A stretch of 64,000 nucleotides of DNA from Siphonodentalium dalli (GCA_032622095.1 CP136064.1:248839827-248903826); one strand, 5' to 3'. Numbered from the stretch's first letter, positions 45,491-56,528 are shown. Numbers and translations: made by a program. The notes: generated by a model from the letters alone, not told the origin.

Positions 45491-48400
45491 TTAACTGCCC
45501 TTACCGAAATCACAAGCCCTCGGTAAGCATTCAGGAAGGATTCGAATGCTTACAAATGAAGACTTAAATGAATCCTTATCTCAATCAATGCAATGGGCCA
45601 GTTACAGGCAAAATAAGCACTCGAAACAGAATTTAGCCCTCAATAGGGCCGACTTATTTAAATGAGCTAAGTACTCCCATAAGCACTCGAAGGCTTATTA
45701 AGCCTTCGAGGGTTTAGCTCATTTAAATAAGTCGACCCTATAGAAGGCTTGTTGGTTCCCGTAAGCACTCGAAGGCTAAATAAGACTTCATAATTTGCAT
45801 ATAAGGCTTCGAGGGCTTATATTTAAGGCTTCGAAGCCTTATATGCAAATGATGAAGGCTTAAATGAAGCCTTACGAACCATGTCTCGAATCCTTAAATT
45901 GGTCCCCGAATGCTAAAGATTATGGTGAAATGATGGCCTGTTTTCATAGAGTTACCTATACTGCATGGAAATGAGGGATAACTCTATGCAGGATGCATGG
46001 GAATATGGGTGGTGTCATCAAAATTGGATATCCTTTCTGGAGATGCTAGAAATAACAAAACAATTATGAAGTGATAACAATTTTATATTTGTGAAATGAA
46101 CAATTTTGAGTATATATGTATATCAAGAATTTATGTTAGCTGTCACTATCATTTCCATGTTTAATGCAATTTGATTTCTGTACTCTCAGGCTCCGTGTAG
46201 GTCGCCCCTAGCTAATAAATTGTTTAGGATATATGTCAATTCCACTGGCGATGCATGCAGTCTCAGTCTTTTCTGGGAGTCGTTTTCAAATTCTGAAATG
46301 AGAAATAGTAAACAAATTTTAAATTATGTTTACATCAGAAATAACTGAAATGATATTATTATGTTTCAGAAAATGAGTTACGTGAATGATACAGTTGTTT
46401 GTAAATTTATCAAAATTGTATTGGACTGAATATTAATATTTTTAGCTAGCATTGAACTATTAAAATGCCCAAAAAATGATATTGGTGATGTTTTTTGTGG
46501 ATTTAACATCCGATAAACCAACCTTTGAGTGATAATCAGTTTATGATATCATTATGCAGGCATATCCAAAATTGAGATTAGATAGCTGATTAGATATTCT
46601 AAATGTGTGCATTAACTGGAAGGAAATGGTTCAAATAATAAGAAAATAAGATATCCAATTTATAATATAATGCTAGTTTTATAATGCTAATTTAACTTAC
46701 TTTTTGCCCTTTGCTGTCATTTTCTTGTTAAATAGGAAATCATTGGACCAGCGATATGGTTTCATATAGGTTCCTATATCAATATTGCTCCTATAGGATA
46801 TACATCCAACATGGCGGCGCGTCCCGTATCCAATCACGTGATTAAGAACGCTCTATATTACTTAAGTTTTGGAACCCATTGGCTCCCCTGCATTTAAATT
46901 ACCATAGGTTCAAACAAGACGTGTATAATCAATATGCCAACATTATCTTCCTCTGAAATTGATGTTACCATGCATATACTAATAATTAATTAATTATGAA
47001 TAATAAATAGATTATGTACACTGAAAATTCATAAAACACCAGAAGTCCACACAACCTTTTTAGTATTTACCCAAATATCAATTCATGCAGTTAATTGTCA
47101 ACAGATGGAGATTGTCAGTTTAAAAATCAATGCACAAAATTGAGCAGTTATTTTAAAGTCACAGAAAAATTATGATACCATGCATCTATTTAATGCTGAA
47201 TTTTTTAAATAACAGTTAAATAGATGGTATAATTATTTTCTTTGCTGACCCCAACATTATTTTTGTAACTCCATGCAAATTGTAATGCTGACAATTAATT
47301 GACCTGTATCTGTCAGGCAACCTCAGCAAAATTTCATATTTTTTGGTCTGACCTGTCAATTTAAAATGTTATTAACTATAAATTAAATTGCCAGTGATTT
47401 ATAATACTTAAATTACGAATAAAGTATTTATATAAACATCATCCTATATGTTATAATTTGATAAAATAAATGCAAAGTATATACTCACCTGAATTTAAAC
47501 TATCAGTAAATAATCCTGAATGTGACATAAAGAAAACCAATATAAACCTTGACTTCCCATTGTGAGCTATCCACAGTTCGTGAATTTGAGAAAATTCCAT
47601 CTGGTCTCAATTTGCATTGAGGGCAAGTCAAGGTGATTACATAACAGGTACTCATAGACACAGAGTAAAGCAGTTGTCCCAATTAAATAGTAGGATTGAT
47701 TACAATGTTAAAGTGATTTATTACTGGCAATGAGATGAATCAGACTTATACAGGGATGTGCATGGCTAGAGGGTCTCCATTGTTCACCTTGGAATTTCCA
47801 ACTACATTTCCTCCCTTGCACCAAACCCCCAAAATTGCACCCTCCCCCTTGGGCTTTGCTTTTTCTCAATTGGTACCTTGGATGATATAGACTAGCTGTT
47901 CTGAATTATCAGTGGGCCAACATATCTTGAGAAAAATATAGAGATCTTGAGAAAATTGCAAAATCTCCTATAAAATTATTTATTGCTTTAGGTTGTCTCA
48001 AAATGTTCTTATCCATGGCAATTTTCCTATAGGAAATACGGTCCTATAATTTTCCTAATGTGATTCGTCATTTCCAATATGATTCCTATAGGTTCCTATA
48101 TGACATTTCCATATGGGTCCTACAAGTTGAAAAATTATTAATTGTATTAATTATTTAATTAATTTTAATTTATTAAAATTCGGATTAAACCACAATATTT
48201 ACACCATGTGAAAGCTTGACAAATTCTGAATATTTTCAAATGTATATTGCCAAACAAATTGTTAAAACTACAAATTTGCCAAATAATTATTAATTTTTCC
48301 ATATATTTCTCCATGTTGGACTTGGTTAATTTGCAGCTTCAGATTCAGAACAGTTTTGTATTGAAATATTCTAAGTCGAGCATCGAGGGCTAAGAGGCCA

Positions 48401-48798
48401 ACAATATATTGAAGCCTTAATTTGAATGCTGATTTTAGAGTCATTTGTCTGGCTGAAGTCTAAATTTTATTAGTTAACAGAAAATGTTAGCCTTCGCCAC
48501 AAGCCCTCATTTTCCAGAGTGCTTATGTGGGAGACCTAAGGATTCGATTCCTTATCGAGTGCTTATACCTGCACTGCATCTTAATCACTCGAGTCCTAAG
48601 CGAGTGCATTCGAGTCCTAAGCGAGTGCTTACTGTGATCGATATAAGCACTCGAGTCCTAAGCGAGTGCTTACTGTGATCGATATAAGCACTCGAGTCCT
48701 AAGCGAATGCTTATTGTGATTGACATAAGCACTCGAATCCTTGGCGAATCCTTGTTGAAGGCTTATTAAGCCTTCATGCTCGGTAAGGGTGTTCTTAA
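45491..48798. mobile_element. Candidate 3.3-kb TTAA-bounded non-coding element
   Basis: TTAACTG-CCCTTACCGA at 45491 is mirrored by TCGGTAAGGG-TGTTCTTAA ending at 48798. Both subterminal regions carry AGGATTCGA-TGCTTA-type repeats in opposite orientation: left 45530-45860 includes a palindrome around GGCTTATTAAGCC, right 48560-48780 repeats GCACTCGAGTCCTAAGCGAG. The interior (45900-48480) is AT-rich, includes CCTATAGGTTCCTATA-type repeats near 46770 and 48085, and has no ORF. A TTAA at each side and ends beginning CCC fit a piggyBac-type derivative, but two unrelated repeats could mimic this. Confidence 0.4.
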
Positions 48799-48984
48799 TA
48801 GCGCACAGTATTTCTCATTGAATGAGATGTGTGGAGGATTATCTAAACAAGGTCCTGGCAGAGTGAAATTAATCCTCGCATCTCACGAGAGGAGAAACAT
48901 TATACTCTACTCAGAACAGTTGTGTTTGTTGTCGTCAAAAAAAAGTTATTTCTGGAAACTATAGAAATGAGCGGTGTCCGTCCA

Positions 48985-49450
48985 CTGTCTGAAATGTTTG
49001 TTGTCCAGATGATAACTTGAATACTACTTGACAGAATTTGATGAAACTTGGTATGTGTCCTTCATATGAGAAAGTCCTGATCAAGTTCTAATTTGGATCC
49101 AGTGCAACCTTTTCTAGCTGGTTATTTATTTCTGATGGAGTTATACCCATTTTTTAACCTATAATTTGTCTACTATTTTGTTGTCCAGATGTTAACTTGA
49201 ATAGAATTTCACACAATTTGATGAAACTTAGTATGTGGCCTTCATATGAGAAAGTCCCAATTAAGTTCAAATTTGGATCCGATCCAACCATTTCTGGGGG
49301 AGTTATGCCCCTTATTGTCCAGATGATAACTCAAGTTATGATTATCCAATTGCTTTCAAATTTAGTACATGTATGTGGATTAATCACATGAAAATACAGG
49401 TCAAGTTCAAATTTTGGTTTTGTCTGACCATTTCTGATAGAGATATTACC
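48985..49450. repeat. Dispersed intronic repeat with GATAACTTGAATAC and GAGTTATGCCC
   Basis: Three imperfect units, each TTGTCCAGATGNTAACTTGA ... TTTGATGAAACTTNGTATG ... CCTTCATATGAGAAAGTCC. A related motif is at 15530. No ORF of note. Confidence 0.6.
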
Positions 49451-49517
49451 CTTTTTTTTTTACTTTCTTTACTTTTCCAAAATAAACCACAAAATGAAAA
49501 ATATTGTTAAACTTATA

Positions 49518-49736
49518 TACAGTAATACCCTAAATAATTGACTCCTTAACCACAGCAGAATTATGGCTAATTTTTCAGGATTTAGTCGGAAATATGGCTT
49601 GTTGCCATTTATTGGAAAGCTCTCTGGGAGAGTTTTCCGATGAATGTCAACAAGCCATATTTCCGACTAAATCCTGGAAAGTTACCCATAATTCCGCTAT
49701 GGTTAAGGAGTTAATTATTTAGGGCATTATACTGTA
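49518..49736. mobile_element. FB foldback MITE copy 12
   Basis: TACAGTAATACCCTAAATAA to TTTAGGGCATTATACTGTA; complete with a few mismatches. Confidence 0.85.
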
Positions 49737-49918
49737 GGAATACCACTTCCCCATCCTAATATATAAATTCATAAATAACTAACAAAAAGCAAAAAAGAAC
49801 AGAACAAACTCACAACAAATAACTGATAAATTTTGAGATGGACTCATATGACAATATGAACCATGCCCATTGCCTGATTTCATTCATTGGGAATGCATAA
49901 ATATCTCTTCTGTTGCAG

Positions 49919-50236
49919 CATGTGGTGGCCAAGCCGACATCCTCTTCATTCTCGACTCATCTGGAAGTGTCGGAGAAACCAACTTCAGACGTGCTCTCAA
50001 CTTCACTTACAACCTGGTTGACGACCTTGACATTGACAGTGGTAACTTCAGGATAGCCATGCTGACCTTCAGTGACCAGGCACGACGAGAGTTTGACCTT
50101 GATGAATACAATAATAAAAATGACATCGAGGAGGCTCTCATGAACATACCTTACACGTATGGTTCAACACACACAGCAGATGCGCTGCGTATGGCTCGAA
50201 TGGAAATCTTCACTGATTTTGGAGGAGATAGGACAA
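49919..50236 (+). CDS. VWA-6 domain, N-terminal exon
   Basis: Phase-1 exon entered after CTTCTGTTGCAG. It begins with a Cys (CGGQADILFILDSSGSVGE), as is common for VWA modules in matrilins and related proteins, and carries the full metal motif D-S-S-G-S. FRIAMLTFSDQARREFDL, then the loop-2 region GSTHTADALRMAR, follow. It ends GGDRT, where intact upstream copies have GDRPD. The exon closes at GTAAGA (50237) in phase 1. With the next exon (51430) it forms a canonical, probably metal-binding VWA domain, unlike VWA-2 to VWA-5. The last 56 bp of the exon and the donor are repeated four more times downstream (50269-50618). Confidence 0.88.
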
Positions 50237-50618
50237 GTAAGATTTGAATTTAAACCCCCTCACTGCTGACGAGCTGCGTATGGCTCAAATGAAAATCTTC
50301 ACTGATTTCGGAGGAGATAGGACAAGTAAGATTTGAATTTAAACCCTCACTGCGTATGGTTCAAATGAAAATCTTCACAGATTTCGGAGGAGATAGGACA
50401 AATAAGATTTAAATTTAACCTCCTTACTGCTGATGCGCTGCGTATGGCTCGAATGGAAGTCTTCGCTGATTTCAGAGGAGATAGGACAAGCAAGATTTAA
50501 ATTTAACCCTCTTTAATACTGCCGACGTGCTGTGAATGACTTGAATGGAAATCTTCACTGATTTCAGAGGAGATAGGACAAGTAAGATTTAAATTTAACC
50601 CCTTCACTGCTAAATGAT
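50181..50618 (+). repeat. Fivefold tandem copy of an exon 3' end with its splice donor
   Basis: Units of about 80-95 bp start near 50181, 50269, 50351, 50433 and 50525. Each holds CTGCGTATGGCTC-AATG, TCTTCACTGATTT, GGAGATAGGACAAGTAAGAT and a TTTAAATTTAACC-like tail. Unit 1 is the end of the VWA-6 exon. Units 2 and 5 keep GTAAGA, unit 3 has ATAAGA and unit 4 has GCAAGA. Confidence 0.9.
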
Positions 50619-51429
50619 GCCACAACGTTGTGTGCTAGGTCGTTGACATTAATCACATTATGTCCATTTTGCAGTAATAAAATGTAACGGGAATATCCCG
50701 AAAACCCATAAAACTGACTCCACTGAAAGGTAATGATAATTCACAATCCTGGAACAGTGGATCACCATATGCTGTCGATATAAATACAATCGTTCCGATG
50801 CACCCATTTTCTCAATTGCAGTTATGAATAATGGCCAATTGCTAATGTGCTGAAGTCTTTGGTCCGTACTCAGTACGGACGTATAGGACACAGCATTACA
50901 TGTATATTTATACCTCATTTTTTTTTTTACTGTTTTGCACCATCTGCCCATTGGGGCATCCGTGTGTAGGTGCGTCCATTCATTTTTCCATCTGTCTGTG
51001 CAGATATCTCAAACACCGGTTGTCTGATCTGAATGAAATTTGGTATGGATGTTCACTACTATGAGGACATTATACGGATTGTTCAATCAATTTTTTTCTA
51101 GATTTTGCGTTCTAGCGTTATTCATCTTTGTTTATCTGGAAATGTTGGCTTTTTTGTTCGTCCGAGCTGTTATCTCCACAATGAATCTCAATTTGGTATG
51201 GATATTCACAACTATGAGGGCAATCAATTGAGTATTCAGTCGTTTTTTTTCCGTTCTAGAGTTATTATCTGGAAGTGTTGTTTTTTTGTCTTTATCTCCA
51301 CCACCGGTTGATGGATATCAATGAAATTTGGTATGGGTGTTCACTACTTTGATGGCAATCAATTGAGTGTTCAATCGTTTTGTTCATATTTTCCTTTCTA
51401 GAGTTAATGTTCTTCTGTTTTTCTTACAG
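50237..51429 (+). other. Intron splitting VWA-6
   Basis: It begins with four extra copies of the exon end (to 50618), then unremarkable sequence to about 50930. A dispersed repeat with GGTATGGATGTTCACTACTA and TGAGGGCAATCAATTGAGT (three imperfect units) runs to about 51410, just before the acceptor TTTTTCTTACAG. Confidence 0.7.
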
Positions 51430-51678
51430 CTGCACCAAATTTGGTTGTGATTATCACTGATGGTCAATCCAACATAAACCACCTGGAGACCTTACCCGAG
51501 GCATCAAGACTGAAGCATGCTGGCATTACCATTGTAACTGTTGCCATTGGTTTCACACAGGAGACGGCTGAATTACTCGGTCTGACATCACCACCCGTGG
51601 CTGAGAATCTCTTCCGAGCTGAGAGCTACCGTGCGCTGGCTGAAATCGAGCACAGGCTTGTTGATCCGATCTGTACAG
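51430..51678 (+). CDS. VWA-6 domain, C-terminal exon
   Basis: It continues VWA-6 in phase 1: T-APNLVVIITDGQSNIN with the canonical third metal loop ITDG, then KHAGITIVTVAIGFTQE and a final helix with ALAEIEHRLVDPICT. The terminal Cys could pair with the N-terminal Cys of the same module, as in many VWA domains. Donor GTAAGA at 51679, phase 1. The open frame continues to 51755 only by chance. Joined with 49919-50236 it gives a complete domain of about 189 residues, and D-VDDC of EGF-1 follows. Confidence 0.88.
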
Positions 51679-52160
51679 GTAAGAAGTTCCTAAGAAATAT
51701 TATAGACCTCAGAGAAAAAAAAAATATATCTATTAATTACACCATGCACAAATGAGTTGCTTCATGTATTCAAACAAAAAACTGTAGGTATTCTTTTTAT
51801 TATATGCACCTTATTAATGCTAAAATTTGCTCAAATATGCGGTAATTTCACTTTTAATAGTACAACAATACTCAGAAAGAAACAACAGGTTGACCCAAAT
51901 TTCTAAAAAGCTACAGTGATATAACAAAATTGTATTTCACTATGGCTTCGGAGAGGTACATACTATGATCTATGTTTCAAGAATTTTCAGCTATTTTATA
52001 GGCAAGCATATAAGAAAACAATATAACACAGATATAGCCTCCTATTCTTGTTTAATTTTTCCCATCATTACAGATGTTGATGATTCATTGCTATATAACA
52101 CAGATAACAATATAACACAGATATAGCTTCATATTATCATTAAATTTTCCATCATTACAG
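51679..52160 (+). other. Intron before EGF-1 with a duplicated acceptor
   Basis: Mostly AT-rich. At 52058-52087 the sequence TTCCCATCATTACAGATGTTGATGATT duplicates the true acceptor and exon start (52146-52172), with a repeated ATATAACACAGATA block between. The first copy would open into TCATTGCTATATAACACAG, not an EGF module, so it is treated as a decoy. Confidence 0.7.
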
Positions 52161-52274
52161 ATGTTGATGATTGTAGTCCTAACCCATGCCGGAACAATGG
52201 ATTCTGTGTTGATGGACTCCGCGGACATACCTGCATCTGCATGGAGGGCTTCCATGGTCCAAACTGCGATAGAA
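52161..52274 (+). CDS. EGF-1 domain exon (38 aa)
   Basis: Phase-1 exon of 114 nt between TTCCATCATTACAG and GTATGT. It encodes VDDCSPNPCRNNGFCVDG then LRGHTCICMEGFHGPNCDR, with six cysteines in the EGF order C-x4-C-x5-C-x8-C-x1-C-x8-C. The leading D-V-D-D resembles calcium-binding EGF starts, although the later Asn/Asp hydroxylation consensus is not clear. It joins VWA-6 to VWA-7. EGF modules between VWA domains are typical of matrilins and similar secreted matrix proteins; this supports an extracellular location. It is short and has no ATG-initiated frame. Confidence 0.9.
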
Positions 52275-52316
52275 GTATGTAACATGCACATTCTCCAGTC
52301 CGTGTCAATTTTATAA

Positions 52317-52532
52317 TACAGTAATGCTCTAAGTAATCGACTTCTTAACCACAGCAGAATTATGGGTAACTTTTCAGGATTTAGTCGGAAATATGGCTTG
52401 TTGCATTCATTGGAAAGCTCTCCCCGAGAGCTTTCCGATGAATGGCAACAAGCCATATTTCCGACTAAATCCTGAAAAGTTACCCATAATTCTGCTGTGG
52501 TTAAGAAGTCGATTATTTAGAGCATTACTGTA
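52317..52532. mobile_element. FB foldback MITE copy 13
   Basis: TACAGTAATGCTCTAAGTAA to TTTAGAGCATTACTGTA, centre GCTCTCCCCGAGAGC; it begins 43 bp after the EGF-1 donor. Confidence 0.87.
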
Positions 52533-53109
52533 GGCATCACCAGGGACCAGCCTGGAGGTTTCAAAATGGGAGAAGTCTTCTCCCTGTTTGGTTAATATGA
52601 ATCGTACGTGACACGTAGTGGAGCAACCACTCATGATGTGCCTCAAATTTGCCTTTTTTCGGCGACATAACGCTAAGAATAATTTATGTAACATGCAGTG
52701 GTCACGACAGAGACGACATGCCAAATTGACAAGATGTGTCGTGGATTGTAAAATCTTGTCTGGATTATCGTCATGACTTCTTCATTTTTCGTTTTCATTA
52801 AGCTGACCAACGAAATTGGTCTAAATGAAATTAACAGACTTAAATCACATGTGAATTCTTCGTAAGTTGTGAAATAGTTACTTTCATTTTTATCGCGATG
52901 CTTCATTTCCAATTCCGCGTTTTTGCAATCTCCGCACGTTTGCTAACCGGAAGTCACATGACAATTTCTCCAAAATCTATACCTGCGATCTTGAAATATC
53001 ACTGATGAATATAGAAAAATATATATGATGTCATTCACCTGCCTTAGGTATAAGCACCCTTGGTGGTTGCTATTAGGGAGGTGGACTGTAATCATGGAGA
53101 AGTGATATG

Positions 53110-53506
53110 AGGCCCCCACCCCCCCCCCCCCCCCTTTTCGTACGCCGTATTCCATGCCCTGTTATGAGGTACGCCGTATTCCGGCCCCCCTGTTAGGAGG
53201 TATTCGGTATTCCAAAAATACCGGTATTCGTACACCGACCTTCGACACCTTCCAAAAAATGATCATAATAATAATATAAATGCGATTTTTGTCACAATAA
53301 ATTCACGGTTTGACATACAGATCGTCGATCATCGTCATTTTAGATCATATTAGACGTGGACACTGCGGGATGACCGGCGTTCATACGGCAATAGAAAATT
53401 TATCCGGAAAATTCCATATGGCTGTTAACTGGTATTCCGTATTCCACCCTCTGTGTTAAGTGGTATTCCGTATTCCAGGGGGGGGGGGGGTGGGGGTGGG
53501 GGCCTC
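53110..53506. mobile_element. C/G-rich foldback element with 7-bp target duplication
   Basis: Flanked by TGATATG on both sides (53103-53109 and 53507-53513). Ends AGGCCCCCACCCCC and GTGGGGGTGGGGGCCTC, with long C and G runs. Inside, TACGCCGTATTCC and GGTATTCCGTATTCCA repeat on both arms. No ORF. The flanking repeat (30903-31070) lacks it. Confidence 0.72.
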
Positions 53507-54213
53507 TGATATGTGCTGAAGTTCAATTTACACCACAACATCACCCTTCTGTGATCCAATAAGTATCTTGCAACACAAGATCCGCAGCTTATGCGGAAAT
53601 GTCACTTTAATGATATAAACTTGCATCTAGATTAATGGTTAACTTGCATTTTCCATATAAACATAATCTGAAATAGTTATCAAATCTTAATCGGAATGTA
53701 TACAATGATACATCCATAGAATTGTACATGCATGCGATGTTAGTTTCTTTCAAAAATAGTTACACTGAAATTCCTTTCATGCCTCATAGAAACAAACCTG
53801 CGACTTAATTTGAGGACCTCTATATGCTATGTGCTGGCGTCGAGCCAATTATGTTTGAGATTTGATCGATATCGTGATTTTGAATATGCTGTAAATTGCT
53901 GATTCGCATGTCCCTAATGCTAGAAATACATAACATTCTGATGGGGAGGTCTGATAATTCTCAACTGGTGTATAAAACGTTTTGATGTGGTGGGCCAAAA
54001 ATCCTGCAGTGAAGAGGAGATGAGGAAGTTTCATAAAAAAAAAATTTCGTTACCATTTGGTGATGTAACAAAATCAGTAATAACTATTTTGATACTTCAA
54101 TTAGCTTCATATATATTAATAATAGTTCTTTTAGTGAACTTTAACAATTCTTGAGAAAAAATTAATTTATTAATTGACAATGTGTTAAAACTGATTTATT
54201 TGTGTAATTACAG

Positions 54214-54774
54214 CATGTGGTCCTGCAGCTGATGTAGTCTTCATTCTCGATTCGTCATCTTCTGTCGGTTCTGACAGCTTCCGGGAGATTAAAGACTACG
54301 CTGAGTACTTAGTCCGCGAGATGCGCATCGAAGAATGTAACTTCATCCTTGGGGCTGTCAAATACAGTTCATCTGCGCTCATCCAGTTTGACCTTGGCAC
54401 ATACAAGGACACAGAAGGAAATGCCAGAGCCATGGACAGAATACACTATACTTATGGACGAGCCAACATGGCTAATGCTATTAGCGTAGTCAGACAGAAG
54501 ATGTTCAATGGCGTTAACGGAGACCGACCCGGTGTACGAGATGTCGCCATTCTTTTGACAGATGGCTTGAGTGACCTCAATGCAGACAGAACACTACAGG
54601 AAGCAGATTTGGCTATCACTAGTGGTATTAAGCTCATCCCGGTTGGCGTTCATCTGAAGAATCGTGAAGATGTTGACTCCATTTCTTTCTCACAGGGATT
54701 AACTACAATTGAAGCCAATGGCGAAAGGTCCATGGAGGAAATCAGCAATGAAGTTATCGAAATGATCAGGAAAG
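54214..54774 (+). CDS. VWA-7 domain exon (187 aa)
   Basis: Complete VWA domain in one phase-1 exon, entered after TGTGTAATTACAG and left at GTAAAA. CGPAADVVFILDSSSSVGS gives a full DxSxS motif. CNFILGAVKYSSSALIQFDL follows, then YGRANMANAISVV (loop 2, in which the usual Thr of the canonical loop appears replaced), GDRPGVRDVAILLTDGLSD (intact TDG third loop), GIKLIPVGVHLKN, and a C-terminal helix ending IEMIRKG. First and third metal loops are canonical. It starts with Cys like VWA-6. It lies between EGF-1 and EGF-2. An adhesive extracellular role is inferred from the family. Confidence 0.9.
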
Positions 54775-54809
54775 GTAAAATCAGATTTATTTATATTATT
54801 TAGTAAAGC

Positions 54810-55152
54810 TATCCCACATGGCAGGCTAGCAACACCAAATTCACCCTCTGGGAACTTAATCTGCTTAGGCCTCAACTGCTATGGGAGATCTAGGATCAGA
54901 TTGAAGTTCCCCAGTTGAAGTTGGTGATGTTCACCCATTAGTCACCTCGATTATGCATTTTATCTTATGCATATTAGGGGATATAGAAACTTCCCAGAAG
55001 GGAAAAAGTAACTAAAATCAATTTTATTTTGAGACTATAGATACTTCACAGAAGATGATACCTGAGCAGAATGAGGTCCCCAGAAGTGGGCTAGCATCAC
55101 CAAGTTCACCCTGTGGGGACCTCATTCTGAAAATTACAGACACACTATTTGG
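54810..55152. mobile_element. Family G element, long form (inverted, left end missing)
   Basis: GCTAGCAACACCAAATTCAC, GCCTCAACTGCTATGGGAG, GGATATAGAAACTTCCCAG, then a second foldback with CCCCAGAAGTGGGCTAGCAT ending ACAGACACACTATTT. Confidence 0.7.
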
Positions 55153-55383
55153 ATCCCATGAGTAGTGAAATTAACCCTTTCTAAATTATACACATTAGAA
55201 TAGTCTATTATTTACTGGGAGGGATGTTCAGGTGATAAAAGCAGATGACAGATGGACGAAAACCTAATACAAGAGCAGAGGGATAAATATTTGGTGGTCA
55301 TTTGTTGAACTTGTTATCTGAACATTCCATAAGGTAACTACTCATCAATGAGTATTTCGTATAGAATGGTTTAACTCAATGTG

Positions 55384-55592
55384 TACACTAATGCTCTAAA
55401 TAATCGACTCCTTAACCACAGCGGAATTATGGGTAATTTTTAGTCGGAAATATGGCTTGTTGCCATTCATCGGAAAGCTCTCAGTGAGAGCTTTCCGATG
55501 AATGGCAACAAGCCATATTTCCGACTAAATCCTGAAAAATTACCCATAATTCCGCTGTGGTTAAGGAGTCGATTATTTAGAGCATTACTGTA
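55384..55592. mobile_element. FB foldback MITE copy 14
   Basis: TACACTAATGCTCTAAATAA to TTTAGAGCATTACTGTA, centre GCTCTCAGTGAGAGC; small deletion in the left arm. Confidence 0.86.
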
Positions 55593-55619
55593 GTCGGAAG
55601 GTTGAAATTACTCTAAATC

Positions 55620-56494
55620 GAAGCCTTGAAATATTGTGTCTGACATTTGCAGAATGGGGTCCCCGGAGGGTGAAATTAGTGATGCTACACTGATGTGCGG
55701 GCTAACATAACCAAATTCACCCTCTGGGGACCTCATTCTGCTTAGGCCTCATCTTCTGGGAAGTATATATAGTCTCAAATTAACATTGTTTTTAGTTACT
55801 TTTTTCCTTCTGTTCAGTTTATATATACCCTAATTTGCAGAAGATAAAATGCATAATCGAAGTGACTAATGAGTTAACATCACCAACTTCATTCGTGGAG
55901 CTCCGTTGTCCAGTGGTTACCGTGTCGGACATCTATTCGCTGTAAACACATCGATATGGTGTTCGCAGCATGTCGCCGGTCATTGAGTCTTCACACAGCA
56001 GTGGCTTGGCCGCTTTGAGTGATGTGCAATTGTCGGATTGCTCGCTGTTTCAAAACCCGTGCTAAGTTGTGACCCTTGAGCAAGGTCGCTCGTACTGTGT
56101 CGGCTTCACATCACTCATGTGTTATACAAGTACCAGTCAGCTTGTCATACTGATAAGTATCAGAGCATATTCTGATCAAACTAGAGCAGCGCCTGAAATG
56201 GCTGCAGCCTGTTGATTGGTTGGCTTGTACAAATGACTGGGGTAATATTGTACCAAGCATGTTAGAGCAAGTAATTGGTTAATCACTATATAAAACTGGT
56301 CATTATTATTATTATTATTTTAACATCAACTGGGCAATATAAATCAGATCTTAGCTCTCCCATAGCAGTTGAGGTCTGAGCAGAATGAGGTTGCCAGAGG
56401 GTGAATTTGGTGATGTTATAGCCCACAGTGCGGGATAAATTCACCCTCTGGGGACCTCATTCTGAAAATGTCCAACACACTATATAAATGCTTG
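55620..56494. mobile_element. Family G element, long form, interrupted by a SINE
   Basis: It starts AAGCCTTGAAATATTGTGTC and ends ACACACTATATAAATGCTTG, 34 bp before EGF-2. The middle block (CTTCTGGGAAGTATATATAG, GATAAAATGCATAATCGA) matches 24742-25177. At 55890 it is broken and resumes at about 56328 (CAACTGGGCAATAT). Confidence 0.72.
55892..56321 (+). mobile_element. Probable tRNA-derived SINE
   Basis: The head GGAGCTCCGTTGTCCAGTGG contains an A-box-like TTGTCCAGTGG; about 50 bp later GGTGTTCGCAGC resembles a B box. After an unrelated body the 3' end is an ATT microsatellite tail (ATTATTATTATTATTATTTT), typical of some SINEs. The flanks AACTTCA and AACATCA give a near-match 7-bp target duplication. 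The tRNA species was not identified. Length about 430 bp. Confidence 0.62.
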
Positions 56495-56528
56495 ATGACA
56501 CTAATAACACATTTTTCCATCTTTACAG

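Larger units (their letters stand above)
43296..49918 (+). other. Long intron between linker 6 and VWA-6
   Basis: Non-coding, 6.6 kb. Contents: a tandem dispersed repeat (43640-44240), family G (44265-44460), family C fragment (44825-44875), a 20-bp minisatellite (44988-45320), a candidate TTAA-bounded element (45491-48798), a dispersed repeat (48985-49450), FB (49518-49736). No protein-like ORF is seen. Ends with CTTCTGTTGCAG. Confidence 0.65.
52275..54213 (+). other. Intron between EGF-1 and VWA-7
   Basis: Non-coding. It holds an FB copy (52317-52532), the second copy of the dispersed repeat (52551-53575), and a C/G-rich foldback inserted in that copy (53110-53506). 53600-54213 is AT-rich with nothing recognised. 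ORFs on the - strand at 52091-53155 are palindrome or repeat shadows. Confidence 0.65.
54775..56528 (+). other. Intron between VWA-7 and EGF-2
   Basis: Almost wholly built of elements: family G (54810-55152), a 68-bp monomer near 55310-55375, FB (55384-55592), and a long family G element split by a SINE (55620-56494). Ends with TTTTCCATCTTTACAG. Confidence 0.7.
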
